The notes beneath the pieces are model-generated. The model was not told the DNA's origin and ran no database searches. It was given only the letters and a program-made list of their open reading frames with translations. Position numbers and translations under genes: made by a program. 64,000 bases of DNA. Source: Rhizorhapis sp036570425. GTDB taxonomy: Bacteria > Pseudomonadota > Alphaproteobacteria > Sphingomonadales > Sphingomonadaceae. This document shows positions 1-8,045 of the stretch, piece after piece. The stretch's first letter is position 1; each line of letters starts with the position of its first letter. The DNA is taken from contig DATCYF010000021.1 in assembly GCA_036570425.1 (NCBI GenBank), positions 62,001 through 126,000 of the forward strand, written 5' to 3'.

Positions 1-696
1 GGCGTAAACAGGCACCAGGGGCGTACGCAGATCAGCCTCGGCCAGCGCCTTCGCCATCGCATCGGCGGCCGGCTGCATCAATGGACAATGGAATGGCGCC
101 GAAACCGGCAGCAGCACGGCGCGCTTCGCTCCCATTTCCTTAGCCAGCGGCACTGCCCGTTCGACCGCGCTCCGGTGTCCGGAAATCACGACCTGAGAAG
201 GATCATTGTCATTTGCGACGGTACAAACCTCGCCCTGCGCCGCTGCGTCAGCAATGGCTTGCGCCTTTTCAAGGTCAGCGCCGAGCAGCGCCGCCATGGC
301 TCCCTCGCCCACGGGCACGGCGGCCTGCATCGCACGCCCGCGCAGCTTTAGCAGACGAGCCGTAGTGGCAAGATCGAGCGCTTCGGCGGCACAAAGCGCG
401 GTGTATTCGCCAAGGCTATGGCCAGCAACGAAATCCGCCTTATCGGCCAGACGAACGCCGCCTTCCTTCTCCAACACCCGCAGCGTCGCAATGGCGTTCG
501 CCATGATCGCTGGCTGGGCATTCTCAGTGAGAGTCAGATCGCTGTCTGGTCCTTCACACAAAATACGGAAGAGATGCTGGCCCAACGCATCATCAACTTC
601 CTGAAATACCTCCCGTGCGGCGGGACTGGCTTCTGCAAGCGCCTTGCCCATACCCACGGATTGACTGCCCTGCCCTGGAAAAATAAAAGCCCGCAT
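1..696 (-). CDS. fabD: Malonyl-CoA:ACP transacylase FabD (3' end beyond window)
   Basis: Cytosolic enzyme that moves malonyl groups from CoA to acyl carrier protein to start each round of fatty acid elongation. The reverse strand reads from MRAFIFPGQGSQSVGMG through the nucleophile motif GHSLGEY, and later SAPFHCPLM with the catalytic His. About 232 of the usual 310 or so residues are present; the C-terminus lies off the left edge. The ATG at 696 fits the family N-terminus and has GGGAG about 10 nt upstream. An in-frame ATG at 723 would add nine residues. It is divergent from the efflux operon that starts at 855. Confidence 0.93.
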   Translation of the reverse strand, partial: MRAFIFPGQGSQSVGMGKALAEASPAAREVFQEVDDALGQHLFRILCEGPDSDLTLTENAQPAIMANAIATLRVLEKEGGVRLADKADFVAGHSLGEYTALCAAEALDLATTARLLKLRGRAMQAAVPVGEGAMAALLGADLEKAQAIADAAAQGEVCTVANDNDPSQVVISGHRSAVERAVPLAKEMGAKRAVLLPVSAPFHCPLMQPAADAMAKALAEADLRTPLVPVYA

Positions 697-854
697 CGCC
701 CCGATACTCCCTTGGCGCTTCATAATGTTACACTTTGCGACACTAAATGCATTGTGATGCAAGATGGATTTGGGCAGGAACTAGATAGGCAATGGCCTAC
801 GTGCAAGCGCCTTGCCTGTAAAATGTCATCAAACCTGCCGGAGCATTAACATCA

Positions 855-2258
855 GTGCGTAACCATCTGATCCTGCCGCTTGGACTGGCACTGGCCACGG
901 CGGGCTGTGCGGCTGGCCCCGATTACACTTCACCAGGCAGCCCTGCGCTGGGCATTCCTGCCCAATATCATCAGCAAGAGGGTGTGCCCGTTTCCGATGA
1001 AGCGCTTGCAAGTTGGTGGACGCGCTTCGACGATCCGGTCCTGAACACCCTTGTGGAGCAGGCGATCGACGCGAATCTGGACATCGCGCAGGCGAAGGCC
1101 CGTCTCAGGCAGGCGCGCGAAGCATTGGTTCAGTCGCGCGCCGACTATTTGCCCAGCGTAACGGGATCGGCAAACGCCGGACGTGATTTCGACAGCGATG
1201 CCAAGGACCGCAGCAGCTTTGGTCTGGGTGCGGACGCCTCCTGGGAAGTTGACCTCTTCGGTGGCATCAGCCGCTCGGTCGAAGCCGCCCGCGCGGATGA
1301 GGCGGCGACCTATTATAACCTCGCCAATGTGCGCACGGCCATCATTGCGGAGGTGGCGATCAACTATATTCAGGCGCGGCTTGCACAGGAACAGATCGGC
1401 ATTGCCCGCAATACGCTGGATATTCAGACGGAAAATCTGAACATCGCCGGATGGCGCGTGCAGGCGGGCCTTGTGTCCTCGCTGGATGAAGAAAGCGCCC
1501 GGGCCCAACGCGCGCAAACCGCAGCCAGCATCCCGGCGCTGGAAAGCAGCTATCGCGGCTCACTCAACCGTATAGCCGTCCTGATCGGGCAAGCGCCAGG
1601 CGCGGCGACCGATGTTGTAGAAAAAGGCGGCCCCGTACCGGACGGCCCCGATAACATAGCGGTCGGCATACCCGCCGACACGCTGCGTCAGCGGCCCGAC
1701 GTCCGGAGCGCCGAACGCGCCCTTGCAGCCGCTACAGCACGAATCGGCGTTGCTCAGGCCGCACTGCTGCCCTCACTCAATATTTCAGGCGATGTCGGCA
1801 CCAGCGCATTATCGCTTGGCAAGTTGACCGACGTGGTGACGGGGGGCCTTTTCGCCAGTATTGCGCAAGTGATCTTTGACGGAGGGCAGCGCGCGGCCCA
1901 GGTGCGTTCACAACGGGCGGCAGCGGAAGGCGCCTTCGCCAATTACAAGCAGACGGTGCTGATCGCACTTGAAGACGTCGAAAACGCGCTGTCAGCGCTA
2001 CAAGCCGCGCAACAGCGGACCGGGCAATTCACCATAGCACTGGATGCGGCCAACAACAGCGCGATCCTGGCGCGGAGCCAGTATCAGGCCGGCCTCACCG
2101 ATTTCCAGACTCTTTTGACCGCGGAACAATCCCTGTTATCCGCCCGCGAAGGACTCGCCAGCGCAAAGGCCGATCGGGCTCTTTCTCTGGCGCAACTATA
2201 CAGCGCGCTCGGCGGCGGATGGCAGACGATGGACGGATCTATCCCTAATGGCAGATGA
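855..2258 (+). CDS. NodT/OprM-type outer membrane efflux lipoprotein
   Basis: TolC-like outer membrane channel of a tripartite exporter. The product is 467 residues with a lipoprotein signal peptide ending at Cys18 (LATAGC), then GPDY near the mature N-terminus and two repeats of the outer membrane efflux domain, with typical segments such as RPDVRSAERALAAATARIG and SQYQAGLTDFQTLL. The start is GTG, with GGAG at 840-843 about 11 nt upstream. Its last 11 bases overlap the MacA-like adaptor gene, so it is the first gene of an efflux operon running to 5674. The substrate cannot be read from sequence; macrolides, peptides or lipids are possible from family knowledge. Confidence 0.93.
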   Translation: MRNHLILPLGLALATAGCAAGPDYTSPGSPALGIPAQYHQQEGVPVSDEALASWWTRFDDPVLNTLVEQAIDANLDIAQAKARLRQAREALVQSRADYLPSVTGSANAGRDFDSDAKDRSSFGLGADASWEVDLFGGISRSVEAARADEAATYYNLANVRTAIIAEVAINYIQARLAQEQIGIARNTLDIQTENLNIAGWRVQAGLVSSLDEESARAQRAQTAASIPALESSYRGSLNRIAVLIGQAPGAATDVVEKGGPVPDGPDNIAVGIPADTLRQRPDVRSAERALAAATARIGVAQAALLPSLNISGDVGTSALSLGKLTDVVTGGLFASIAQVIFDGGQRAAQVRSQRAAAEGAFANYKQTVLIALEDVENALSALQAAQQRTGQFTIALDAANNSAILARSQYQAGLTDFQTLLTAEQSLLSAREGLASAKADRALSLAQLYSALGGGWQTMDGSIPNGR

Positions 2259-3594
2259 AAGCATAACCGTGACCGACCCCAACGACACGCGCGACCTTGA
2301 CGCCTTTCTGGGGATCAAGCCCGAAAAACCATGGGCAAAATGGGGCGTGCGTGGCGGCATCGCCATTTTGCTGCTGATCCTGATCCTGCTGCTGACGCGA
2401 TGCCTTACAGATGGGAACGCCGCTCAATACGCAACGCAGGAGGTTGAGCGCGGGGATTTGACGGTGACCGTGTCAGCCACAGGCAATCTGAAGCCCATCA
2501 ATCAGGTAGACGTGGGTTCAGAACAATCTGGCCTCATCACTGACGTCTATGTCGACGTGAATGACCGTGTCACCAAAGGGCAGGTCCTTGCGCGCCTCGA
2601 CACTTCCCGCCTGATCGATACCGTCAATCAGAGCAGGGCCGCTCTGGCTGCAGCGGAAGCAGGCGTTGGAGAGGCTCAGGCGACCGTAGCGGAGACGCAA
2701 TCGAATCTGGCGCGGCTCCAACAGGTCTATAAATTGTCGGGTGGCAAGGTGCCTTCCAAAACGGAGCTTGACGCAGGACGGGCGAATTACAGCCGTGCCA
2801 TGGCGAGTGTTCGCTCCGCCGAAGCGCAAGTGTTACAAGCCCGCGCGCAGCTGGCGACCGCGCAGACCAACCTCGACAAGGCGCGAATCTATTCGCCCGT
2901 CAACGGCGTGGTGCTGTCACGCGATATCGAACCGGGACAGACCGTCGCCGCATCGCTGAACGCACCAGTCCTCTTCACTATTGCCGAAGATCTCTCGCAA
3001 ATGGAGTTGGAGGTCTCCGTCGACGAAGCCGATGTCGGTCAGGTCAAGGACGGCCAGCGCGCCACCTTCACCGTCGACGCTTTTCCGGGGCAAACCTTCC
3101 CCGCCAGGATCGAGCGGGTCAATGTCGGGTCGAACACCAGCGACACCAGTTCCTCTTCAAGCACATCTTCGTCCACCTCAGCAGGAACGGTCGTCGCCTA
3201 TACCGCCGTCCTTTCCGTCAATAACCGGAACCTGAATCTCCGTCCCGGCATGACGGCCACGGCCGAAATCATCACCAGCGAAGAAAAGAACGTGCTGCTC
3301 GTGCCCAACGCCGCTTTGCGTTTCTCGCCCGATAAGGGCAGCAATGCGCGGGAATCGAGTGGCGTCACCAGCATGATCATCCCCACGCGACGTCGTCGGT
3401 CGTCGGGCTCGCGGGAGGTCGGCATCGGCCGGGGCAGTCAACAAACCGTCTATGTGCTCGGCGCCGATGGCCAGCCAAAACCAATCCAGGTCAGGGTTGG
3501 AGACAGCAACGGCAGCCAGACGGAAGTGTCCGGCAAGGACCTGAAGCCCGGCATGAAGCTGATCACGGGACAGCTTGCGAACAAGGAAGGCTGA
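2248..3594 (+). CDS. MacA-like periplasmic adaptor (HlyD/membrane fusion family)
   Basis: Adaptor that joins an inner-membrane MacB-type ABC transporter to the outer membrane channel. It has 448 residues: a cytosolic N-terminus, one membrane helix around residues 31-51, a lipoyl-like half starting near GNLKPINQVDVGSEQSG, a long Ala/Gln/Arg coiled-coil hairpin around 120-205, the second lipoyl half with ARIYSPVNGVV-like sequence, then beta-barrel and membrane-proximal domains. It is longer than E. coli MacA (about 370) because of a Ser/Thr-rich stretch near residues 290-312 and an Arg/Ser-rich stretch near 378-395. The start ATG lies inside the preceding gene, so translation is probably coupled. 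Confidence 0.92.
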   Translation: MADESITVTDPNDTRDLDAFLGIKPEKPWAKWGVRGGIAILLLILILLLTRCLTDGNAAQYATQEVERGDLTVTVSATGNLKPINQVDVGSEQSGLITDVYVDVNDRVTKGQVLARLDTSRLIDTVNQSRAALAAAEAGVGEAQATVAETQSNLARLQQVYKLSGGKVPSKTELDAGRANYSRAMASVRSAEAQVLQARAQLATAQTNLDKARIYSPVNGVVLSRDIEPGQTVAASLNAPVLFTIAEDLSQMELEVSVDEADVGQVKDGQRATFTVDAFPGQTFPARIERVNVGSNTSDTSSSSSTSSSTSAGTVVAYTAVLSVNNRNLNLRPGMTATAEIITSEEKNVLLVPNAALRFSPDKGSNARESSGVTSMIIPTRRRRSSGSREVGIGRGSQQTVYVLGADGQPKPIQVRVGDSNGSQTEVSGKDLKPGMKLITGQLANKEG

Positions 3595-3597
3595 CCC

Positions 3598-4302
3598 ATG
3601 GCTGGTGAGCCTCTTATATCCCTGCGCGGGGTCACCAAGACGTTCGGAACGGGCCCCGCCGCCTTTCAGGCGCTGAAGGGCGTGGACATGGACGTGGAGA
3701 AAGGCGATTTCGTCGCCGTCATGGGCCCATCAGGTTCGGGCAAATCGACGACGATGAACATCCTTGGCTGCCTGGACGTCCCAACCGCGGGCAGCTTTAC
3801 CTTTCATGGTATCCATGTCGAAGAACTGGATCGGGACCAGCGGGCGCTGCTCCGGCGTAAATATCTTGGCTTTGTCTTCCAGGGCTTCAACCTGCTCGCG
3901 CGGACCAGCGCGCTTGAGAATGTCGAACTTCCCCTCCTCTATCGTGGGGAGGACAGGCCCGCGCGGCAGGCTGCCGGCATGGCGGCGCTGGAAAAAGTAG
4001 GTCTGAAGGATTGGTGGGATCATACACCCGCCGAACTGTCCGGCGGCCAACAGCAGCGCGTCGCCATCGCGCGGGCTATTGTCACCAATCCCGACGTGCT
4101 GCTTGCGGACGAACCCACAGGCAATCTCGACACCGAAAGATCCATAGAGATCATGGAATTGCTCACGGACCTCAATCGCACCAATGGCATTACGATATTG
4201 ATGGTTACCCATGAGCAAGAAATGGCGGCATTCGCTCACACCATCGTCCATTTCCGGGACGGGCTGGTGGAGCAGGAGCAAAAGAAAGGGCGAAAGTCAT
4301 GA
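3598..4302 (+). CDS. MacB-type ABC transporter ATP-binding protein
   Basis: ATPase subunit of a LolD/MacB-class mechanotransmission ABC transporter, 234 residues. Walker A is GPSGSGKS at residues 43-50, followed by a Q-loop in FVFQGFNLL, the signature LSGGQQQRVAIARAI, Walker B VLLADEPTGNLD and an H-loop in MVTHEQEMA. In E. coli MacB this domain is fused to the permease; here the two are separate polypeptides. The start lies three bases after the adaptor stop. Its stop overlaps, as ATGA, the start of a 57-codon reading frame that leads into the permease gene. Confidence 0.94.
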   Translation: MAGEPLISLRGVTKTFGTGPAAFQALKGVDMDVEKGDFVAVMGPSGSGKSTTMNILGCLDVPTAGSFTFHGIHVEELDRDQRALLRRKYLGFVFQGFNLLARTSALENVELPLLYRGEDRPARQAAGMAALEKVGLKDWWDHTPAELSGGQQQRVAIARAIVTNPDVLLADEPTGNLDTERSIEIMELLTDLNRTNGITILMVTHEQEMAAFAHTIVHFRDGLVEQEQKKGRKS

Positions 4303-4472
4303 CTTTCCAGATGACGCGCTCCTCTGTCTTTTTTCGCCATACGGGTGAAGGCCGCAATGCATCTCCTTTGCATTCAGCCGTACGCGATATTGAAAGCTCT
4401 CGCGTCGCTCACACAGACACCGCGGACACGGAGTCTACACAGGGGCGACTGTCAAGGCTCCACTCATGCTAG
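4299..4472 (+). CDS. Possible 57-codon leader/bridging ORF between ATPase and permease genes
   Basis: A small open reading frame starts at an ATGA overlap with the ATPase stop and ends at a TAG four bases into the permease gene, so it fills the whole gap and overlaps both neighbours. The translation begins MTFQMTRSSVFFRHTGEG, is polar, has no signal peptide and no family that I recognise. It could be a real microprotein, a reading frame that carries ribosomes to the permease start by termination-reinitiation, or chance. The gap also holds a small inverted repeat (AATGCA, 7-nt loop, TGCATT). Confidence 0.3.
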   Translation: MTFQMTRSSVFFRHTGEGRNASPLHSAVRDIESSRVAHTDTADTESTQGRLSRLHSC

Positions 4473-5674
4473 GCACTACCATCATTCTGGCCATTCGTGA
4501 GATACGGCGGCACCTTCTGCGTTCCTTCCTCACGATTTTAGGTATCGTCATCGGCGTGTCCGCTGTCGTTACCATGGTGACCCTGGGCAACGGCGCAACC
4601 GCCGCCGTACAGGAACAGATCAGCAGCCTTGGCGCCAACATCCTGCAAATCCGCCCAGGCCAGGGCTTTGGGCGCGGCGGCGGCGGGCCTCGTCCGCCCG
4701 CTTTCAAAATGGCGGACGTGAACGCCATTGCGCAACAGATTGCCGGGGTCAAAGCCGTCGCACCCCAAACCCAATCATCCGTCGTCGCCGTTCGCAATGC
4801 GGCAAACTGGACGACGACCGTGAACGGCACAAATTCCGATTATTTCACGGCCCAACGGTGGGATTTGCTGGAGGGACGCATTTTCATGCCTGCCGAAGAG
4901 CAGGCGGGGAAATCTGTCTGTGTTATCGGAAACACCGTGCGAACCAACCTTTTCAGGCGAGACGATCCGATCGGCGAGCGAATCCGCTTGAAGGATGTAA
5001 GCTGCGAAATCATTGGCGTTCTCGCCTCCCGCGGGCAAAGCGGCTTTGGCAGCGACCAGGATGACGTCGTCATCATGCCGATCAAGACCGTCCAACGCCG
5101 TTTCAAGGGCGATCAGGACGTCGATACCATCATGGTCGCGGTGGATGACGATTACGACACAACGGCCGTGCAGAACTCTATTGAACAACTGCTGCGAGAG
5201 CGTCGGCACATCACCGGAGGCAAACAAGACGATTTCAACGTTTTCGACACCAAACAGATCAGTGAAACCTTGTCCGGAACCACGCAGATATTGACGGCCC
5301 TGCTGGGCGCGGTTGCGGCTGTCAGCCTGCTGGTCGGCGGCATCGGCATCATGAACATCATGCTCGTATCAGTAACGGAGCGGACGCGGGAAATCGGCAT
5401 TCGCCTGGCCATCGGCGCGGTGGCGCGGGAAGTGTTGATGCAATTCCTCGTCGAAGCGGTGGTCCTCGCCTGCCTTGGGGGGGTGCTGGGCATTCTGATC
5501 GCACTTATCGCAAGCCTTGTGCTTGCGCCTGTCATCCAGGTGCCTTTCACCTTCGATTGGCAGATCAATCTGCTCGCCTTCGTCTTTTCAGCAGCTATCG
5601 GCGTGGTCTTCGGCTATTTCCCCGCAAAGCGTGCGGCAGCGCTCAACCCCATCGATGCGTTGCGGCATGAGTAG
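4466..5674 (+). CDS. MacB-type ABC transporter permease (FtsX domain)
   Basis: Membrane half of the split MacB exporter, 402 residues. A first membrane helix (about residues 17-40, SFLTILGIVIGVSAVVTMVTLG) is followed by a large periplasmic MacB core domain with a Gly-rich loop FGRGGGGPRPP, then three C-terminal helices with the FtsX-type segment SVTERTREIGIRLAIGA. It works with the ATPase at 3598 and the adaptor and channel upstream. A 163-base gap separates it from the ATPase stop. I see no strong Shine-Dalgarno before its ATG, which would fit coupling to the small frame at 4299. Confidence 0.92.
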   Translation: MLGTTIILAIREIRRHLLRSFLTILGIVIGVSAVVTMVTLGNGATAAVQEQISSLGANILQIRPGQGFGRGGGGPRPPAFKMADVNAIAQQIAGVKAVAPQTQSSVVAVRNAANWTTTVNGTNSDYFTAQRWDLLEGRIFMPAEEQAGKSVCVIGNTVRTNLFRRDDPIGERIRLKDVSCEIIGVLASRGQSGFGSDQDDVVIMPIKTVQRRFKGDQDVDTIMVAVDDDYDTTAVQNSIEQLLRERRHITGGKQDDFNVFDTKQISETLSGTTQILTALLGAVAAVSLLVGGIGIMNIMLVSVTERTREIGIRLAIGAVAREVLMQFLVEAVVLACLGGVLGILIALIASLVLAPVIQVPFTFDWQINLLAFVFSAAIGVVFGYFPAKRAAALNPIDALRHE

Positions 5675-5867
5675 AACGGGGAACGGCTCGAAATATGGCG
5701 GTTCCTTTGATCGACATTCCCGCACAAGCAGACATGCCAAGGCGGATCATTCCTCCGGCTGCTACACTTTACGACAATATTTGCCGGGAACTGACAAAGC
5801 GTAGCGACAATTGTCTCCCATAAATGTCCTTGTCGCCTACGAAGGCGCATCAACAAGGAATTGGGAC

Positions 5868-6272
5868 ATGAAGAAGATTTTGACCGCATTGATCACCACG
5901 TCGCTGATTGCAACGCCGCTGATCTCCGCCCAGGCAAATGCTCGCTCCGTCCACACGGAAAGAACGGTGCGGTATGACGGTCATGGACATAGGACCGTGG
6001 TGAAGACTGAGAGGGCACGTCAGGGCGGCCATACCGTCAAACGTTCCGTTGTCCGCAAATCTCAGCCCGCCTACGCCAGCCACAAATGGGCGAAGGGTCA
6101 GCGTTTCGACCGCCGCCATGCTTCAAACTACCGGGTCATCGACTCGCCCCGCGCTTATCATCTGAGGCCTGCCCCACGCGGCCACCAGTGGGTTCGTTCC
6201 GGGAATGACGCCGTCCTGATCGCCATCGGCAGCGGCATCATCAGCGCCATTATTGCCAACTCGATCCGCTAA
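5868..6272 (+). CDS. RcnB-family periplasmic protein
   Basis: Small exported protein of 134 residues. It starts MKKILTALITTSLIATPLIS with a cleavable signal peptide ending near AQANA, then a His/Arg/Lys-rich domain (repeated RTVRYDGHGHRTV-like and WAKGQRFDRRH segments) and a hydrophobic C-terminal end (AVLIAIGSGIISAIIANSIR). In E. coli RcnB modulates nickel and cobalt efflux; many alphaproteobacterial relatives have no tested role, so function here is inferred only. AAGGA lies about 9 nt before the ATG at 5868. A reading frame running further upstream lacks such a site. A strong terminator follows at once. Confidence 0.8.
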   Translation: MKKILTALITTSLIATPLISAQANARSVHTERTVRYDGHGHRTVVKTERARQGGHTVKRSVVRKSQPAYASHKWAKGQRFDRRHASNYRVIDSPRAYHLRPAPRGHQWVRSGNDAVLIAIGSGIISAIIANSIR

Positions 6273-6278
6273 ACAGAC

Positions 6279-6306
6279 GAGGCCCCGGTCATCATTCCGG
6301 GGCCTC
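6279..6306 (+). terminator. Rho-independent-type terminator after the RcnB-like gene
   Basis: Perfect 10-bp stem GAGGCCCCGG / CCGGGGCCTC with an 8-nt loop and a short T-containing tail (TTGCCTTT). It lies 6 nt after the stop codon and separates this gene from the ribosomal protein operon. Confidence 0.85.
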
Positions 6307-6354
6307 TTGCCTTTGCGATGCTTTTCGGCCATAGGCGCAACCTTCTTGGGGAAG

Positions 6355-6450
6355 GGTTCAACTCTTCACTTGGAATACGCAAGACGATAGCCGGAGGGGC
6401 GACCGCATGGGGCGGCGTCAGCGATCGGCCAAATAAGGAAGCATGAAACC
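6355..6450 (+). promoter_or_regulatory. rpsF leader, possible S6:S18 autoregulatory structure
   Basis: Transcribed leader in front of the S6-S18-L9 operon. It contains a GC-rich segment with GCCGGAGGGG, ACCGC and GCGGCGTC that can form a stem closed by GCCG/CGGC, then AAGGAAG as the ribosome binding site 8 nt before the rpsF ATG. Many bacteria carry an S6:S18-binding leader here. I cannot fold it, so assignment to that motif is inference. No clear -35/-10 pair was seen between the upstream terminator and this leader. Confidence 0.3.
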
Positions 6451-6858
6451 ATGCCGCATTATGAGCATGTATTTCTTGCGCGTCAGGATCTGGCCCAGGC
6501 CCAGGTGGACGCGCTAGCCCAGCAGGCGACGCAGATTGTCGAAAGCAATCAGGGCAAAGTCACCAAGACTGAAAATTGGGGCCTGCGCAGCCTCGCCTAC
6601 AAAATCGCGAAGAACCGCAAAGCGCATTATGTGATGCTGAACATCGATGCCCCCGCTGGCGTCGTTGCAGAGCTGGAGCGCCAGACCGCGATCAACGAAG
6701 ATATCATCCGCTACATGACCATCAAGGTTGACGAGCCGGAAACCGGCCCCTCCGCCATGATGCGCAAGAGCGAACGCGGCGAGCGCCGCTCCCGTGGCGA
6801 CGGTGAAGGCCGTGGCCGTGACGGCGAAGGCCGCCGTAACCGCGAAGACGGCGAATAA
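6451..6858 (+). CDS. rpsF: 30S ribosomal protein S6
   Basis: S6 binds the central domain of 16S rRNA together with S18. The product has 135 residues, starts MPHYEHVFLARQDL, and carries the family core (TENWGLRSLAYKIAKNRKAHYVMLNI). The C-terminal tail is long, charged and Arg/Gly/Glu-rich (RGDGEGRGRDGEGRRNRED), a common disordered extension in alphaproteobacterial S6. It is the first gene of the rpsF-rpsR-rplI operon. Confidence 0.98.
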   Translation: MPHYEHVFLARQDLAQAQVDALAQQATQIVESNQGKVTKTENWGLRSLAYKIAKNRKAHYVMLNIDAPAGVVAELERQTAINEDIIRYMTIKVDEPETGPSAMMRKSERGERRSRGDGEGRGRDGEGRRNREDGE

Positions 6859-6872
6859 GGAGAAACATCACC

Positions 6873-7097
6873 ATGGCACGCCCATTTTTCCGCCGCCGTA
6901 AGAGCTGCCCCTTCGCCGCCAAGGATGCGCCGAAGATCGATTACAAGGACGTCCGACTGCTGCAGGGTTTCGTATCCGAGCGCGGCAAGATCGTCCCCAG
7001 CCGTATCACTGCGGTCTCCGCAAAGAAGCAGCGTGAACTGGCCAAGGCCATCAAGCGCGCACGCCACATCGGCCTGCTTCCCTATATCGTGAAGTAA
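6873..7097 (+). CDS. rpsR: 30S ribosomal protein S18
   Basis: S18 forms a heterodimer with S6 on the 30S platform. It is 74 residues, begins MARPFFRRRKSCPF and contains the conserved core KIDYKDVRLLQGFVSERGKI and SRITAVSAKKQRELAKAIKRAR. It lies 14 bases after rpsF and 12 before rplI, with a GGAG-type site (AAGGAGAAAC) in front of its ATG. This fits translation from one operon message. Confidence 0.98.
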   Translation: MARPFFRRRKSCPFAAKDAPKIDYKDVRLLQGFVSERGKIVPSRITAVSAKKQRELAKAIKRARHIGLLPYIVK

Positions 7098-7109
7098 GGA
7101 GCAAAAATC

Positions 7110-7706
7110 ATGGAAATCATTTTGCTCGAACGTATCGAGAAGCTGGGCGGTATCGGCGACGTCGTCACCGTGAAAACCGGCTATGCCCGCAACTTCCTGC
7201 TTCCCAATAAGAAGGCGCTTCGCGCCAACGAAGCGAACAGGAAAGTTTTCGAGGCCAGCCGCGCGCAGATCGAGGCTGACAACGCCGCTCGGCGCGCCAC
7301 AGCCCAAACCTCATCCAAGGATGTGGAAGGCAAGCAGGTCGTCCTTATTCGTCAGGCGTCCAACGCAGGCCACCTTTACGGGTCGGTTTCGGTTCGCGAC
7401 ATTGTGGAAGCGCTCCATGCCGATGGCGTATCGGTCGTTACCAAATCAATGGTTGTTCTTGAACGGCCCATCAAGACCCTGGGCCTTTTCGACGTGCGCA
7501 TCGCGTTGCACCCGGAAGTCGCTGTAACCGTCCAGGTCAACGTCGCCCGCTCACCCGAAGAAGCCGAGCTTCAGAAGGAAGGCGTGGATGTAATGGCCGA
7601 GATGTTCGAAAAGAACGAGACTGGCTTTACCGAGGACTATGATCCCAACGCCGAGCCCGGTGAAATCGCGGCCACTGTTTTCGAAGAAGGCTCCGAAGAA
7701 GCCTGA
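7110..7706 (+). CDS. rplI: 50S ribosomal protein L9
   Basis: L9 binds 23S rRNA near the L1 stalk and helps maintain the reading frame. The product has 198 residues: an N-terminal rRNA-binding domain (MEIILLERIEKLGGIGDVVTVKTGYARNFL is the family hallmark), the connecting helix, and the C-terminal domain ending near VQVNVARSPEEAE. It is longer than the E. coli protein (149) through an acidic C-terminal extension, usual in alphaproteobacteria. It is the last gene of the operon and is followed by a terminator. Confidence 0.98.
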   Translation: MEIILLERIEKLGGIGDVVTVKTGYARNFLLPNKKALRANEANRKVFEASRAQIEADNAARRATAQTSSKDVEGKQVVLIRQASNAGHLYGSVSVRDIVEALHADGVSVVTKSMVVLERPIKTLGLFDVRIALHPEVAVTVQVNVARSPEEAELQKEGVDVMAEMFEKNETGFTEDYDPNAEPGEIAATVFEEGSEEA

Positions 7707-7726
7707 GCCCTTTCGGGCGTCGCAAG

Positions 7727-7758
7727 AAAGCCGCTCATCGCAAGATGGGCGGCTTTTC
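7727..7758 (+). terminator. Terminator of the rpsF-rpsR-rplI operon
   Basis: A 12-bp stem (AAAGCCGCTCAT with ATGGGCGGCTTT, one G-T pair) around a 6-nt loop, followed by TTCT. It lies 20 nt after the L9 stop codon. Confidence 0.8.
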
Positions 7759-8045
7759 TATGTCCTTGTCTTCCGCGATCATTCGCCCGACAGGGACTCA
7801 ACTGGATTATCGATCCCGCACGCTGTTCGGAGGTCATGAAAAGGTGGCGAGCGCCGCAATGGGCAGCGGCGTCCCGCTTGGCCGGGCGCGGACAGATGTT
7901 TCGTCAATGAACGCGCCCTTGCCGAACGCCGTATGGCACATACGCCCGCGCACTGGATCAGAACGATCGTTGCATTTCGAAGGCGGTCCGGCTCCGGTGT
8001 GCCGCGCTGCACGGTTGCGACTGATCTACGACGGGAAAAGCCGAT
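7759..8045. other. Intergenic region between rplI and rmuC with no recognisable gene
   Basis: About 290 bases between convergent genes. Short open frames exist on both strands, but none has a ribosome binding site, family motif or hydrophobic pattern that I can recognise. The composition is like coding DNA, so a decayed gene is possible. No tRNA-like or other RNA fold was evident by eye. Confidence 0.4.
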
